Assembly: GCA_025666215.1 (NCBI GenBank)
Contig: CP102593.1
Location: forward strand, 819,001-883,000
Source of the DNA: Xanthomonas campestris pv. phormiicola
Lineage (GTDB): Bacteria; Pseudomonadota; Gammaproteobacteria; Xanthomonadales; Xanthomonadaceae
DNA: 64,000 nt
Direction of reading: 5' to 3'
Both the position numbers and the translations under genes were made by a program. Positions 1-9,243 of this stretch are shown here, in pieces. The notes under the pieces were generated by a model that was not told where the DNA came from, made no database searches, and was given only the letters and a program-made list of their open reading frames with translations. Positions within the stretch are counted from its first letter, which is position 1; each line of letters begins with the position of its first letter.

Positions 1-2
1 TG

Positions 3-368
3 CTGCTGGCGTCGTCGTCGCTGGCGCGCAAGGGCGCGTTCGAACTGCGCGAGGCGTTGCGGGGTTTGCCGGTGCAGTTGCTGTTGCCGCCAGGCGCGCA
101 GGAGACGCCGCAATTCTGGAACGGCTTAAACGTGCGCCGGGTCGCGTCGATGGCCGCGGGCGTGCAGGCGGCCGCGCTGGTGGTGCTGCCGGCCTGGATC
201 GAGCAGCAGCCGCGTGGCGTGCTGCTGGCCCTGGCGCTGGGCAAGCCGGTGATCGCCACCGCCGCCTGCGGTCTGGGCGCGGACGACGGCGCGTGGCGCT
301 GCGTGGAAGCCGGCGACAGCGCCGCGCTGCGCGCGCAGCTGGTCGACGTGCTGGGTTTGCCGGGCTGA
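3..368 (+). CDS. glycosyltransferase-like protein, C-terminal part (5' end outside window)
   Basis: An open frame enters from the left edge and stops at 368, leaving about 121 residues. The visible part alternates hydrophobic strands with short helices. It contains a stretch reading PRGVLLALALGKPVIAT followed by a Gly-rich turn, which resembles the nucleotide-sugar binding C-terminal half of GT-B (GT1/GT4) glycosyltransferases. The usual Glu-x7-Glu motif is not clearly visible. It converges on priA with a gap of about 30 bases. The family assignment is an inference from this fragment only; any Rossmann-like protein with a similar end would also fit. Confidence 0.5.
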   Translation: MLASSSLARKGAFELREALRGLPVQLLLPPGAQETPQFWNGLNVRRVASMAAGVQAAALVVLPAWIEQQPRGVLLALALGKPVIATAACGLGADDGAWRCVEAGDSAALRAQLVDVLGLPG

Positions 369-397
369 GAAAGCGGGACGCGAACGACGCGCTCGGC

Positions 398-2587
398 TCA
401 GTACAGATCCTGCGGATCCACATCCAGCGACCAGCGCACCCGCCGCGCCTGCGGCAGCGCATGGATCGCCGGCACCGCCGCGTCCAGCACCGCATGCAGC
501 GCACGCCGCGTCGGCGCCGACAGCAGCAGCTGGGTGCGCTGGAAACCGGCGCGGCGCGGCATCGGCGCCGGCATCGGCCCGAAGCGCTGCACCTGCGCCT
601 GCTCCGGCAGCAGCGCGCGCACCGCGCCGAGGAAGGCGTTGGCGTGTTCGACCTGCTTGGCTTCGGCGCGCAGCAGCGCCAGATATGCGAACGGCGGGAA
701 GCCGGCCGCTTCGCGCTGCGCCAGTTCGGCCTCGGCGAAGGCGTGGTAGCCGCCGTGCACCAGGGTCTCCAGCAGCGCATGGCCGGGATGGTGGGTCTGC
801 AGCCAGACCTCGCCCGGACGCGCGGCGCGGCCGGCGCGGCCGGCGACCTGGATCAGCTGCTGCGCCAGTTTCTCGCTGGCGCGGAAGTCGGCCGAGAACA
901 GGCCCTCGTCGATGCCGACCACCACCACCCGGGTCAGCTGCGGCAGGTCGTGGCCCTTGGCCAGGATCTGCGTGCCGACCAGGATTCCGGGCTGCGTGCC
1001 GAGCGTGGCCAGTTGCGTCTCCAGCGCATCGCGGCGCTGGGTGGTGCCGCGGTCGATGCGCAGCACGGGGACGTCGGGGAAGGCCTGCAGCAGGCGTTCT
1101 TCCAGGCGCTCGGTGCCGATGCCCTGCGGCTGCAGCGCCAGGCTGCCGCAATCCGGGCAGGCCAGCGGCGCCGGCTGCCGCGCGCCGCAGTGGTGGCATT
1201 GCAGGCGGCGGCCGCCGGCATGCACGGTCATCGGCGTGGCGTGCAGCGGGGTGCTGCAGCGCTGGCACGGCGCGGTCCAGCCGCAGTCGTGGCACAGCAG
1301 CACCGGCGCGTAGCCGCGGCGGTTCTTGAACACCAGCACCTGGCCGCCGTCGGCCAGCGCGCTGCCGATGCCGGCCAGCACCTCCGGCGACAGGCCGTCC
1401 TGCAGCGGGCGTTTGCGCACGTCGAGCACGCGCACCGTCGGCGGTCGCGCCTCGCCGGCGCGGCGGGTCAGGCGCAGGTGCGCGTAGCGGCCGCTGGCGG
1501 CGTTGTGCAGGCTTTCCAGCGACGGCGTGGCGCTGCCCAGCAGCACCGGCACGTCCAGCGCCTTGCCGCGCACCAGGGCGAAATCGCGGGCGTGGTAGCG
1601 GATCCCGTCCTGCTGCTTGTAGCTGCCGTCGTGTTCCTCGTCGATCACGATCAGGCCGGCCTGCGGCAACGGCACGAACACCGCCGAACGGGTGCCGACC
1701 AGCACCCGCGCCTCGCCGCGCCAGGCCGCGGCCCAGACCCGCGCGCGTTCGTTGTCGGTGAGGCCCGAATGCAGCGCGTGTACCGGCACGCCCAGGCGCG
1801 CGCGGAACCGCGCCAGGGTCTGCGGGGTCAGGCCGATCTCCGGCACCAGCACCAGCGCCTGGCGGCCGCGCGCCAGGCAGGCGGCGATGGCCTGCAGGTA
1901 GACCTCGGTCTTGCCGCTGCCGGTGACCCCGTCGAGCAGGAACGGGGCGAAGCCCGGCGCGGCGACGACGGCGTCGATCGCGGCCTGCTGTTCGTCGTTC
2001 GGGGTGGGGCCGGGTTGCGGCTGCGCCGCCGCGGTGCTGGCCGGCACCGCGATGCGTTCGGCATAGTCGCGCCTGACCAGGCTGCGCGCGGCGCTGCGCC
2101 AGTCGTCCATGGCCTGGTCCAGGCGGTCCTCGTCCAGCGGCCCGGCCGCCAGCAGTTCGGCGAAGCGGTGCGGGCGGGTGCCGGGACGGGCGCGATGGCT
2201 GGCGCCGGCCTCGGTCAGGCGCCAGGCCCAGGCGTGCGTGTCGGGCAGCGCCTCGCCGCGGCGCAGGGTGACCGGCAGCGCCGTCGCCAGCACTTCGCCC
2301 AGCGGCGCGTGGCTGTAGCGCGCCAGCCAGTGCAGCGAGTCGGCCAGCTCGCCATGCAGCAGCGGCACCGGGTCCAGCCAGGCCAGCGCCTCGCGCAGGC
2401 CTTCGCTGTCGGCGACCTGGCCGAGCGCGGCGACCACTCCGCTCAGTTCGCGGTTGCCGAACGGCACCCGCAGCCGGCGCCCGATGTCGCCGGCGACGGC
2501 GGCGCTGCCGGGCGGCGGCAGGTAGTCGAACAGCTGCGGCAGCGGCAGCGGCAGGGCGACGCGGAGGGTGGCGGCGGGGGACGGCAT
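398..2587 (-). CDS. priA: primosomal protein N' (replication restart helicase PriA)
   Basis: PriA binds stalled or broken replication forks, unwinds the lagging arm and loads the restart primosome (PriB/DnaT/DnaB). The 729-residue product matches the family length. Seen here are the Walker A motif GVTGSGKTE (about residues 220-228), the Walker B/DEEH helicase motif followed by DGSYKQ (about 316), and the PriA zinc-binding cysteines: CHDC (432), CQRC (441), CHHC (464) and CPDC (477). The ATG at 2587 was chosen because conserved sequence (MPSPAATLRVALPLPLPQLF) starts there. The frame stays open another 62 codons upstream, but that part is low-complexity and runs over the DnaA-box palindrome. 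It stands alone on the minus strand with a 463-base divergent upstream region. Confidence 0.97.
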   Translation of the reverse strand: MPSPAATLRVALPLPLPQLFDYLPPPGSAAVAGDIGRRLRVPFGNRELSGVVAALGQVADSEGLREALAWLDPVPLLHGELADSLHWLARYSHAPLGEVLATALPVTLRRGEALPDTHAWAWRLTEAGASHRARPGTRPHRFAELLAAGPLDEDRLDQAMDDWRSAARSLVRRDYAERIAVPASTAAAQPQPGPTPNDEQQAAIDAVVAAPGFAPFLLDGVTGSGKTEVYLQAIAACLARGRQALVLVPEIGLTPQTLARFRARLGVPVHALHSGLTDNERARVWAAAWRGEARVLVGTRSAVFVPLPQAGLIVIDEEHDGSYKQQDGIRYHARDFALVRGKALDVPVLLGSATPSLESLHNAASGRYAHLRLTRRAGEARPPTVRVLDVRKRPLQDGLSPEVLAGIGSALADGGQVLVFKNRRGYAPVLLCHDCGWTAPCQRCSTPLHATPMTVHAGGRRLQCHHCGARQPAPLACPDCGSLALQPQGIGTERLEERLLQAFPDVPVLRIDRGTTQRRDALETQLATLGTQPGILVGTQILAKGHDLPQLTRVVVVGIDEGLFSADFRASEKLAQQLIQVAGRAGRAARPGEVWLQTHHPGHALLETLVHGGYHAFAEAELAQREAAGFPPFAYLALLRAEAKQVEHANAFLGAVRALLPEQAQVQRFGPMPAPMPRRAGFQRTQLLLSAPTRRALHAVLDAAVPAIHALPQARRVRWSLDVDPQDLY

Positions 2588-3050
2588 CGAGCCTAGTTTA
2601 GCGGCCGGGGGAGGGAGGGCAGCGGTCTCTCGGCCGCGCGCGGCGGCCGTGCGAGGTGCAGGCGATAGCTGCCCGCAAAGTGATAAACAGGTCGTAAATA
2701 GCTGCCCCGCTTGGAGAATCGATTTTATCCACACGCGCTGTGGATAAAGCTGTGCATGAAAGGGATGCTCCACGCCGTGAAGACGGACTCACAAGCTTCT
2801 GCCACAAGTTGGACAAAAAAGCGCCAATCGGATAAATTCTATAAATAACAACAACTTGGCCGTGAAACATGGCTGCAATGTGATTTTCCGGGGGCTTGAC
2901 AGGAGGTGCCGGCCGCACCTTCAGGGCGCTGTGCACAACCCGCCGCCGCGATCCGCCCCGCTGGCGCCTGAAGCAGCCGATCGGCGCGCCGTTGTCAAGC
3001 GCGCGGCGCGGCGGCGGCCTCGCTATCATCGCGCCGATGATGGAGTTCCG
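2588..3050. other. 463-base divergent intergenic region between priA and the DUF3106-type gene
   Basis: No gene is supported here. GC falls well below the flanks between about 2680 and 2900. The stretch holds the inverted DnaA-box pair (2725-2747), an AT-rich run around 2830-2850 (ggataaattctataaataac), and a hairpin AGGTGC-cggcc-GCACCT near 2902-2919. TGTGCACAA at 2930-2938 is, on the minus strand, a DnaA-box-like 9-mer with two mismatches. It should carry the promoters of both divergent genes, but I could not pick clear -35/-10 boxes. Confidence 0.6.
2725..2747. promoter_or_regulatory. inverted pair of consensus DnaA boxes upstream of priA
   Basis: TTATCCACA (2725-2733) and its exact reverse complement TGTGGATAA (2739-2747) are separated by five bases (CGCGC). 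Each arm is identical to the strong E. coli DnaA box. The pair begins about 138 bases upstream of the priA start. DnaA binding here, either for regulation or as a titration site, is an inference; only the motif is seen. Confidence 0.7.
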
Positions 3051-4478
3051 ATGACCGCCGCGTCCCCCTCCGACGGCACGGCCGCACCGCCCGCCCTGGC
3101 CGCCTTCCTGCGCGGCATCGAACGCCGTGCCGCGGTGCTGGCCGAGTTGCAGAGCGGCAGCGTCGAACGCGGCGCGCCGGCGCTGGCCGCGGCGATGCGC
3201 GCGTTCCGCAGCCATGCCGCAAGCTTGCCGATGGCCGACTGGCCGCTGCACTTCTGGAAGCTGCTCGCTGCCGTGCCGTCGCTGCGCCAGGGCGCGACCG
3301 CGGCCGGCAGCGGCTGGCCCGCGCCGCTGGCGCACCTGGGCGAGCTGGGGGCGGCCGACCGCCTGGCGCTGCTGCTGCGGATCGTGGCCGGGCTGGACGA
3401 GCCGACCGCGGCGCAGGTGCTGAACCAATCCATCCAGGACTACCAGCAGGCGCTGGCGAGGGCTTGCCCGCGCGATGCCGGCGGGCGCCCGGACGCGGCC
3501 GGCTGGCGCGCGCTGGCCGAGGCCGCCCAGCAGCATCTGCGCGAGCTGCCGCTGCAACGGCTGCAGGCATTGGCGCAACTGCGCGACGCGGCCATCGCCG
3601 GCGCGGCGCCCACGCCTGCGGCGACGCCGGTGGCGCCGGCCGCGGTCCGTCCGCGCCGTCGCGGCCTGACCCGGTCGCGGCTGGCGGCGGCTGTCATCGT
3701 ACTAGTGGTCCTGGCCCTGCTGGGGACGCTGTGGTGGGGGCGGACGTCGTCGCGGCCTGCGGCGGCAGGGACCGGGTCGAGCCTGGCGCTGGGCGATACC
3801 GGGCCGGTGCAGGTGGAGGAGCTGCCGGCCGAGTCGGATGCATCCACCGCGCCGCCGGTTCCGGCCGCGCCGCCGGCGCCGCTGCCGGAACCGGCGGTCT
3901 ACGACCTGGACTTCTTCGCCTGGTACGCGGCCGGCGCGCCACCGGCGCGGATCGAGCACAGCGCGCCGAGCGCGGAGGACATCGCCGAAGCCGCCGCGGC
4001 CCAACCGGCCACCGGCATCGTCGCCCCGGCGGCGCCAGCCGCTGCGGCCAGTCCGCCGCCGGCGCTGACCCCGGCGCAGCTGCGCCAGCGCCAGGCCGCC
4101 TGGGAGGCGCTGGACGCCCCGGTGCAGGCGCGCCTGCGCCAGGTCGCCGGCGCTTTCGCCGGCTTGCCGGTGGAGCAGCAGCACACGCTGCGCGCGCAAT
4201 TCGCCGCACTGGATGCGCTGGAACGCCACGGCTGGTTGCTGGGCCCGGAACTGGGCAGCGAATACTGGGCGTTGCAGCCGCTGTTCGGCTACGTGCCCGA
4301 CGCGCAGCGTGCGGCGCTGCTGGGCCTGCTGCGCACGTTGCCGGCCGAGCAACGCGAGCACCTGGCGTTGTTGTCGCAGCGCACCCCGCCACAGGAGCGC
4401 GCGGCGCTGCGCCGCGAGTTGCTGGCGCAAGGCGCGGACAGCCGCGCGGTGTGGCTCCGCCAGCGCGCCGCACGCTGA
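3051..4478 (+). CDS. DUF3106-type protein with one central membrane segment
   Basis: This 475-residue protein of unknown function has an N-terminal soluble part of about 205 residues rich in Ala/Leu helices. A single transmembrane segment follows (AAAVIVLVVLALLGTLWWG, about residues 210-230), then an Ala/Pro-rich linker (about 240-345). The C-terminal helical region (about 345-475) has repeated Leu/Arg/Gln motifs of the kind annotated as DUF3106. The ATG at 3051 was chosen because coding character starts there; the open frame extends 65 codons further into the AT-rich region. The layout suggests an inner-membrane anchor with a periplasmic C-terminal domain, but no reaction can be assigned. 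Confidence 0.75.
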   Translation: MTAASPSDGTAAPPALAAFLRGIERRAAVLAELQSGSVERGAPALAAAMRAFRSHAASLPMADWPLHFWKLLAAVPSLRQGATAAGSGWPAPLAHLGELGAADRLALLLRIVAGLDEPTAAQVLNQSIQDYQQALARACPRDAGGRPDAAGWRALAEAAQQHLRELPLQRLQALAQLRDAAIAGAAPTPAATPVAPAAVRPRRRGLTRSRLAAAVIVLVVLALLGTLWWGRTSSRPAAAGTGSSLALGDTGPVQVEELPAESDASTAPPVPAAPPAPLPEPAVYDLDFFAWYAAGAPPARIEHSAPSAEDIAEAAAAQPATGIVAPAAPAAAASPPPALTPAQLRQRQAAWEALDAPVQARLRQVAGAFAGLPVEQQHTLRAQFAALDALERHGWLLGPELGSEYWALQPLFGYVPDAQRAALLGLLRTLPAEQREHLALLSQRTPPQERAALRRELLAQGADSRAVWLRQRAAR

Positions 4479-4490
4479 GCGCAGCATCCG

Positions 4491-4549
<59 letters not shown>

Positions 4550-4649
4550 AAAAAGCCCGCGCACAGGGTAAACTGCCGCCCCTCCGCCACCCGGCGCCGG
4601 CGCTTTCCTTCCGCGCGGCCGCAGTCGGCGGGATCGCCAGAGTCTTGCA

Positions 4650-6017
4650 ATGTCTTCGTCCTCCACCCCGGCGTCGGTCCGGGGCCGCGAACTGCGCACC
4701 ACCGCGCAGCTCGCCCTGCCGCTGGTCCTGGGGCACATCTCCGCCGGCCTGATCAGCTTCGTCGACAACGTGATCGCCGGGCACCACGGCACCCGCACGC
4801 TGGCCTCGGTGACGGTCGGCACCGCGCTGCTGTGGCTGCCGATGATGATTCCGATCGGCACCCTGATCGCCTTGACCGCGTCGGTGTCGCAACTCGACGG
4901 CGGCAAGCGCCACGCGCAGATCGGGCCGATGTTCCGCCAGGCGCTGTGGCTGTCGCTGGGCCTGGGCGCGCTGATGTTCGCGTTCCTGAGCGTGATGCCG
5001 ATGGCGTTGCCGCAACTGGGCATCGCCGCGGAGATCGTGCCCGGCGCGCGCGATTTCCTGCACGCGATCCGCTGGGGCGTGCCGGCGATGGTGCTGTACT
5101 TCTGCATGCGCTATCTCAGCGAGGGCATGCACTGGACGCTGCCGACCATGCTGCTCGGCTTCGGCGGGCTGCTGGTACTGGCGCCGCTGGGCTACGTGCT
5201 GACCTTCGGCCTGTTCGGGCTGCGCGAACGCGGCGCCGGCGGGTTGGGCATGGCCTCGGCGATCATGATGTGGCTGCAGGCGCTGTGTTTCGCCATCTAC
5301 CTGGCGCGCTCCAGGCGCTTCGCGCCGCTGCGCCTGTTCGCGAGCTTCGAGGCGCCGGACCTGCGCGCGATCGGCGGGCTGCTGAAGACCGGGCTGCCGA
5401 TCGGCATCACCATCCTGATGGAGGGCGGGCTGTTCATCGTCACCGCGCTGCTGATCGCGCGGCTGGGCGAAGTGCCGGCGGCCGCGCACCAGATCGCGAT
5501 CAACGTGGCGCAGCTGTGCTTCATGGTGCCGATGGGCGTGGCCGAGGCGACCACGGTGCGGGTCGGGCGTGCCGCCGGCGGCGGCGATGCGGTGGGCGTG
5601 CGCGGCGCGGCCAGGGCCGGCTATACGATCGTGCTCGGCACCCAGGCGCTGTCGGCGCTGGTGCTGCTGTTCGGCCACGACGCCATCGTCGGCGTCTACA
5701 CCCGCGACATCGCGGTGGCCGGGCTGGCCTCCACGCTGCTGCTGTACGCGGCCGCGTTCCAGTTCCCCGACGGGGTGCAGGTGCTGTCAGCCGGCGCGCT
5801 GCGCGGGCTCAAGGACACCCGCGTGCCGATGCTGCTCGCGCTGTGTTCCTACTGGGGCCTGGGCATGCCGCTGGGCGCCGGGCTCGGCCTGTGGCTGGGC
5901 TGGGGGCCGCAGGGCATGTGGATCGGGCTGATCCTGGGCCTGACCGCGGCGGCGGTGATGATGGCCGCGCGCTTCCGCCTCAGCAGCGGGCGCCTGCTCG
6001 CCGCCGCGGTTGCCTGA
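4650..6017 (+). CDS. MATE family multidrug efflux transporter (NorM-like)
   Basis: A 455-residue integral membrane protein with about twelve hydrophobic segments, matching the MATE family in length and layout. It begins with a short soluble tail and then the family-type first helix (AQLALPLVLGHISAGLISFV). MATE proteins export cationic drugs and metabolites in exchange for Na+ or H+ across the inner membrane. The second bundle repeats the first helix pattern (GGLLKTGLPIGITILMEGG, around residue 240). The gene stands alone between the DUF3106-type gene and sppA. Its substrate cannot be read from the sequence. Confidence 0.93.
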   Translation: MSSSSTPASVRGRELRTTAQLALPLVLGHISAGLISFVDNVIAGHHGTRTLASVTVGTALLWLPMMIPIGTLIALTASVSQLDGGKRHAQIGPMFRQALWLSLGLGALMFAFLSVMPMALPQLGIAAEIVPGARDFLHAIRWGVPAMVLYFCMRYLSEGMHWTLPTMLLGFGGLLVLAPLGYVLTFGLFGLRERGAGGLGMASAIMMWLQALCFAIYLARSRRFAPLRLFASFEAPDLRAIGGLLKTGLPIGITILMEGGLFIVTALLIARLGEVPAAAHQIAINVAQLCFMVPMGVAEATTVRVGRAAGGGDAVGVRGAARAGYTIVLGTQALSALVLLFGHDAIVGVYTRDIAVAGLASTLLLYAAAFQFPDGVQVLSAGALRGLKDTRVPMLLALCSYWGLGMPLGAGLGLWLGWGPQGMWIGLILGLTAAAVMMAARFRLSSGRLLAAAVA

Positions 6018-6099
6018 CCCCTGACTTCAGGCGCATGTGCGGCGCCGGCACAGCCGGTATGCTGCACGCGCGCAAGACGCCTTCCTTCCGGAGTTTTCC

Positions 6100-7998
6100 A
6101 TGAACCAACCCGTGCGTCGCAGCCCCATCGCCAGCTTCTTCGTTGGCCTATGGGATGTGATGAACTTCACCCGCCGGCTGATCCTGAACCTGGTGTTCTT
6201 CGGCTTCCTGCTGCTGCTCCTGCTGGCGATCGTGTTCGCGATGGCGCGCGGCGACGGCGCCAAGACGCTGCGCGACCGCACCACGCTGCTGATCGCGCCG
6301 GAGGGCACCCTGGTCGAGCAGTTCAGCGCCGATCCGGTCAGCCGCGCGCTGACCAAGGCGATGGGCGACAAGGGCGCCGAGGAGATCCAGTTGCGCGACC
6401 TGATCCGCGCGCTGGAAGCGGCCAAGACCGATCCGAAGATCGAGCGCGTGGCGCTGCGCCTGGACAAGCTGCAGCCCAGCGGCTTCGCCTCGATGCGCGA
6501 AGTGGTCGCGGCGCTGCAGGACCTGCGCTCGTCCGGCAAGCAGGTCGTGGCCTACAGCGACAGCCTGAGCCAGGCCCAGTACCTGCTGGCCGCGCAGGCC
6601 AACGAGGTCTACCTGGACCCGATGGGCTCGGTGGTGCTGGAAGGCCTGGGCCGCTATCGCCAGTATTTCCGCGAAGGCCTGCAGGACAAGCTCGGCGTGG
6701 ACGTGCACCTGTTCAAGGTCGGCGAGTTCAAGTCCGCGGCCGAGCCGTACGTGCTCGACGCGGCCTCGCCGGCGTCGAAGGAAGCCGACCTGTTCTGGAT
6801 GAACGACGTGTGGCAGCGCTACGTGGCCGACATCGCCAAGGCGCGCAAGCTGGCGCCCGAGCAGATCTCCGCCGGCATCGACACGATGCCCGAAGGCATC
6901 GCCGCGGCCGGCGGCGACATGGCCAAGTTCGCGCTGCAGCAGAAGCTGGTGGACGGCCTGAAGACCCGCGAGGAGGTCGAGGAGCTGCTGACCAAGCGCG
7001 GCGTCGCCGACGACGACGCCGACAGCGGTTTCCGCAACGTCAACCTGGATGCCTACCTGCAGCAGCTGGACCTGCGCCGTTCGCCGGTGGATTCGCGGCC
7101 GCAGGTGGCGGTGGTGGTCGCCGCGGGCGAGATCAGCGGCGGCGAGCAGCCGGCCGGGCGCATCGGCGGCGAGTCGACCGCGGCGCTGCTGCGCGAGGCG
7201 CGCGACGACGAGGCGGTCAAGGCGGTGGTGCTGCGGGTGGATTCGCCCGGCGGCGAAGTGTTCGCCTCCGAGCAGATCCGCCGCGAGGTGGTGGCGCTGA
7301 AGGCGGCCGGCAAGCCGGTGGTGGTGTCGATGGGCGACCTGGCCGCGTCCGGCGGCTACTGGATCAGCATGAACGCCGATCGCATCTACGCCGATCCCTC
7401 GACGATCACCGGCTCGATCGGCATCTTCGGCATGATCCCCAACCTGACCCGCAGCCTGGACAAGATCGGCGTGCATACCGACGGCGTCGGCACCACCCGG
7501 TTCGCCGGCGCGTTCGACGTCACCCGGCCGATGGACCCGGTGGTGGGGCAGGTGATCCAGTCGGTGATCAACAAGGGCTACGCCGACTTCACCGGCAAGG
7601 TCGCGCAGGCGCGCGGCAAGCCGGTGGAGGCGATCGACCAGGTCGCGCGCGGCCGCGTGTGGAGTGGTGCGCAGGCGAAGGAACGCGGCCTGGTGGACGC
7701 GTTCGGCGGCTTCAAGGACGCGGTGGCCGATGCCGCCGCGCGGGCCAAGCTGGGCGACCGCGACAAGTACCGCGTGCGCTACATCGAGAAGCCGGCCACG
7801 CCGTTCGCGCAGTTCGTCAGCGGCTTCGCCGGCAGTCGCATGGGCGCGTGGATGCTGGGCGACTCGGCACTGGCGCACGCTGTGCTCGCGCGCAGCATGC
7901 CCGAGCTGGATACCCAGCTGCGCTTCGTGCAGGACGCGACCGACAAGCGCGACGGGACGCCGGTCAAGGCGCTGGCCTATTGCTTCTGCGGCTTCTGA
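6100..7998 (+). CDS. sppA: signal peptide peptidase SppA, 67K type (protease IV)
   Basis: SppA degrades cleaved signal peptides at the inner membrane. The 632-residue product has the two tandem S49 domains of the long (E. coli) form. An N-terminal membrane anchor lies at about residues 24-46 (LNLVFFGFLLLLLLAIVFAM). The likely catalytic Lys211 lies in VGEFKSAAEPY and the nucleophile Ser417 in DLAASGGYWIS, matching the E. coli Lys/Ser dyad. The ATG at 6100 follows a GGAG-like ribosome binding site; the frame is open 21 codons further upstream. An intrinsic terminator follows at 8055-8078. Confidence 0.96.
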   Translation: MNQPVRRSPIASFFVGLWDVMNFTRRLILNLVFFGFLLLLLLAIVFAMARGDGAKTLRDRTTLLIAPEGTLVEQFSADPVSRALTKAMGDKGAEEIQLRDLIRALEAAKTDPKIERVALRLDKLQPSGFASMREVVAALQDLRSSGKQVVAYSDSLSQAQYLLAAQANEVYLDPMGSVVLEGLGRYRQYFREGLQDKLGVDVHLFKVGEFKSAAEPYVLDAASPASKEADLFWMNDVWQRYVADIAKARKLAPEQISAGIDTMPEGIAAAGGDMAKFALQQKLVDGLKTREEVEELLTKRGVADDDADSGFRNVNLDAYLQQLDLRRSPVDSRPQVAVVVAAGEISGGEQPAGRIGGESTAALLREARDDEAVKAVVLRVDSPGGEVFASEQIRREVVALKAAGKPVVVSMGDLAASGGYWISMNADRIYADPSTITGSIGIFGMIPNLTRSLDKIGVHTDGVGTTRFAGAFDVTRPMDPVVGQVIQSVINKGYADFTGKVAQARGKPVEAIDQVARGRVWSGAQAKERGLVDAFGGFKDAVADAAARAKLGDRDKYRVRYIEKPATPFAQFVSGFAGSRMGAWMLGDSALAHAVLARSMPELDTQLRFVQDATDKRDGTPVKALAYCFCGF

Positions 7999-8054
7999 TG
8001 CAGGCCTGATGCAGGCGCGTCCGCCACTGGCGGGCGCGCTGCAAGCAACGACGA

Positions 8055-8078
8055 ACGCCGGCCGATGCCGGCGTTTTT
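8055..8078 (+). terminator. intrinsic terminator after sppA
   Basis: An 8-bp GC-rich stem (ACGCCGGC / GCCGGCGT) with a four-base loop (cgat) is followed at once by a T run ending at 8078. It also abuts the stop codon of the convergent lipoprotein gene, so it may serve both strands. Confidence 0.8.
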
Positions 8079-8305
8079 CATTGCCCGGTGGCGGCGTCGA
8101 TCGCCGCGTTCTGCGCGGCCGCGGCCTGCCCGGTGCCGGCCGCCGCCTGCCTGGCGCGGTCCAGTGGCTGCGCGATCGCCGCGCGCAACGCGCCGGCCTG
8201 CGGTTCGGGCGGCTTGTCCGGCGGCTTCGGCGGCGCCGGCTTGCAGGCGGCCAACGCGGCCAGCAGCGACAGTCCCAACGTCATCAAGCGCAGTGAACCG
8301 GTCAT
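8078..8305 (-). CDS. small proline-rich lipoprotein of unknown function
   Basis: A 75-residue protein. It starts with a lipoprotein signal peptide of about 20 residues ending in the lipobox LAAC (Cys21), followed by [17 protein letters not shown], a proline-rich spacer, and a short Ala/Gln-rich tail. Signal peptidase II processing and outer-membrane anchoring are expected from the lipobox. The ATG at 8305 puts the signal peptide at the N-terminus; the frame continues far upstream only as an antisense shadow of the SDR gene. No function is recognisable. Confidence 0.75.
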   Translation of the reverse strand: MTGSLRLMTLGLSLLAALAACKPAPPKPPDKPPEPQAGALRAAIAQPLDRARQAAAGTGQAAAAQNAAIDAATGQ

Positions 8306-8368
8306 GGCAGCGACCTCGTTGAGCGTGGGCGTTATCCTACGTCCACCCCGGTGCAGACAGGCAAGGCG

Positions 8369-9142
8369 ATGCAGCAACGTTGGCGGCTGGACGGACAGAC
8401 CGCATTGATCACCGGCGCCAGCGCCGGCATCGGCCTGGCGATCGCGCGCGAACTGCTCGGCTTCGGCGCCGAGCTGCTGCTGGTGGCGCGCGACATCGAT
8501 GCGCTGGAAGCGGCGCGCGACGAACTGGCCGATGCCCACCCGGAGCGCCGCATCCTGGCGCTGGCCGCGGACGTGGCCGACGACGAGGACCGCCGCGAGA
8601 TCCTGGACTGGGTCGAGGACCATGCCGACGGCCTGCACCTGTTGATCAACAACGCCGGCGGCAACCTGAGCAAGGCCGCGGTGGACTACACCGAAGACGA
8701 GTGGCGCGGCATCTTCGAGACCAACCTGTTTTCGGCGTTCGAACTGTCGCGCTATGCGCATCCGCTGCTGGCGCGACACGCGGCCGCGGCGATCGTCAAC
8801 GTCGGCAGCGTGTCCGGGCTGACCCATGTGCGCAGCGGCGCGCCCTACGGCATGACCAAGGCCGCGCTGCACCAGCTGACCCGCAACCTCGCCGCCGAAT
8901 GGGCCGAGGACGGGATCCGGGTCAATGCGGTGGCGCCGTGGTACATCCGCACCCGCCGCACCTCCGGGCCGTTGTCGGATCCGGACTACTACGAGCAGGT
9001 GATCGAGCGCACGCCGATGCGCCGGATCGGCGAGCCGGAGGAAGTGGCGGCCGCGGTCGGTTTCCTGTGCCTGCCGGCGGCCAGCTACATCACCGGCGAA
9101 TGCATCGCGGTGGACGGCGGGTTCTTGCGTTACGGGTTTTAG
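8369..9142 (+). CDS. short-chain dehydrogenase/reductase (tropinone-reductase-like SDR)
   Basis: A classical SDR of 257 residues, counted from the ATG at 8369. It has the NAD(P)-binding motif [10 protein letters not shown] near the N-terminus, NNAGG in the middle, the catalytic Ser in NVGSVSG and the Tyr/Lys pair in PYGMTKAAL. The C-terminus ends in the SDR pattern [17 protein letters not shown] at 8351 in the same frame is an alternative start. The sequence resembles the group annotated as tropinone reductase-like, but the substrate is unknown. It diverges from the lipoprotein gene with only about 63 bases between the starts. Confidence 0.9.
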   Translation: MQQRWRLDGQTALITGASAGIGLAIARELLGFGAELLLVARDIDALEAARDELADAHPERRILALAADVADDEDRREILDWVEDHADGLHLLINNAGGNLSKAAVDYTEDEWRGIFETNLFSAFELSRYAHPLLARHAAAAIVNVGSVSGLTHVRSGAPYGMTKAALHQLTRNLAAEWAEDGIRVNAVAPWYIRTRRTSGPLSDPDYYEQVIERTPMRRIGEPEEVAAAVGFLCLPAASYITGECIAVDGGFLRYGF

Positions 9143-9243
9143 GGTAACGGCCCTGCCTGCGCAGCGCGGCAGCGGCGTCTGGCCCTGGTCTCTCCCGGCC
9201 GCGGCTGAAGCCGGCATCTACACAAGCGACGCGGCGTGCGCCC

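Noticed and set aside
126..1295. Long minus-strand open frame over the first gene and the end of priA
   Set aside because: Out of frame with PriA, compositionally biased and without domains.
293..2596. 767-codon open plus-strand frame opposite priA
   Set aside because: Arg/Gln/Ala-rich low-complexity translation, antisense to the clearly conserved PriA; an artefact of high GC.
2588..2773. N-terminal extension of priA by 62 codons
   Set aside because: The extension crosses the DnaA-box palindrome and lacks PriA-like sequence; ATG 2587 fits the family start.
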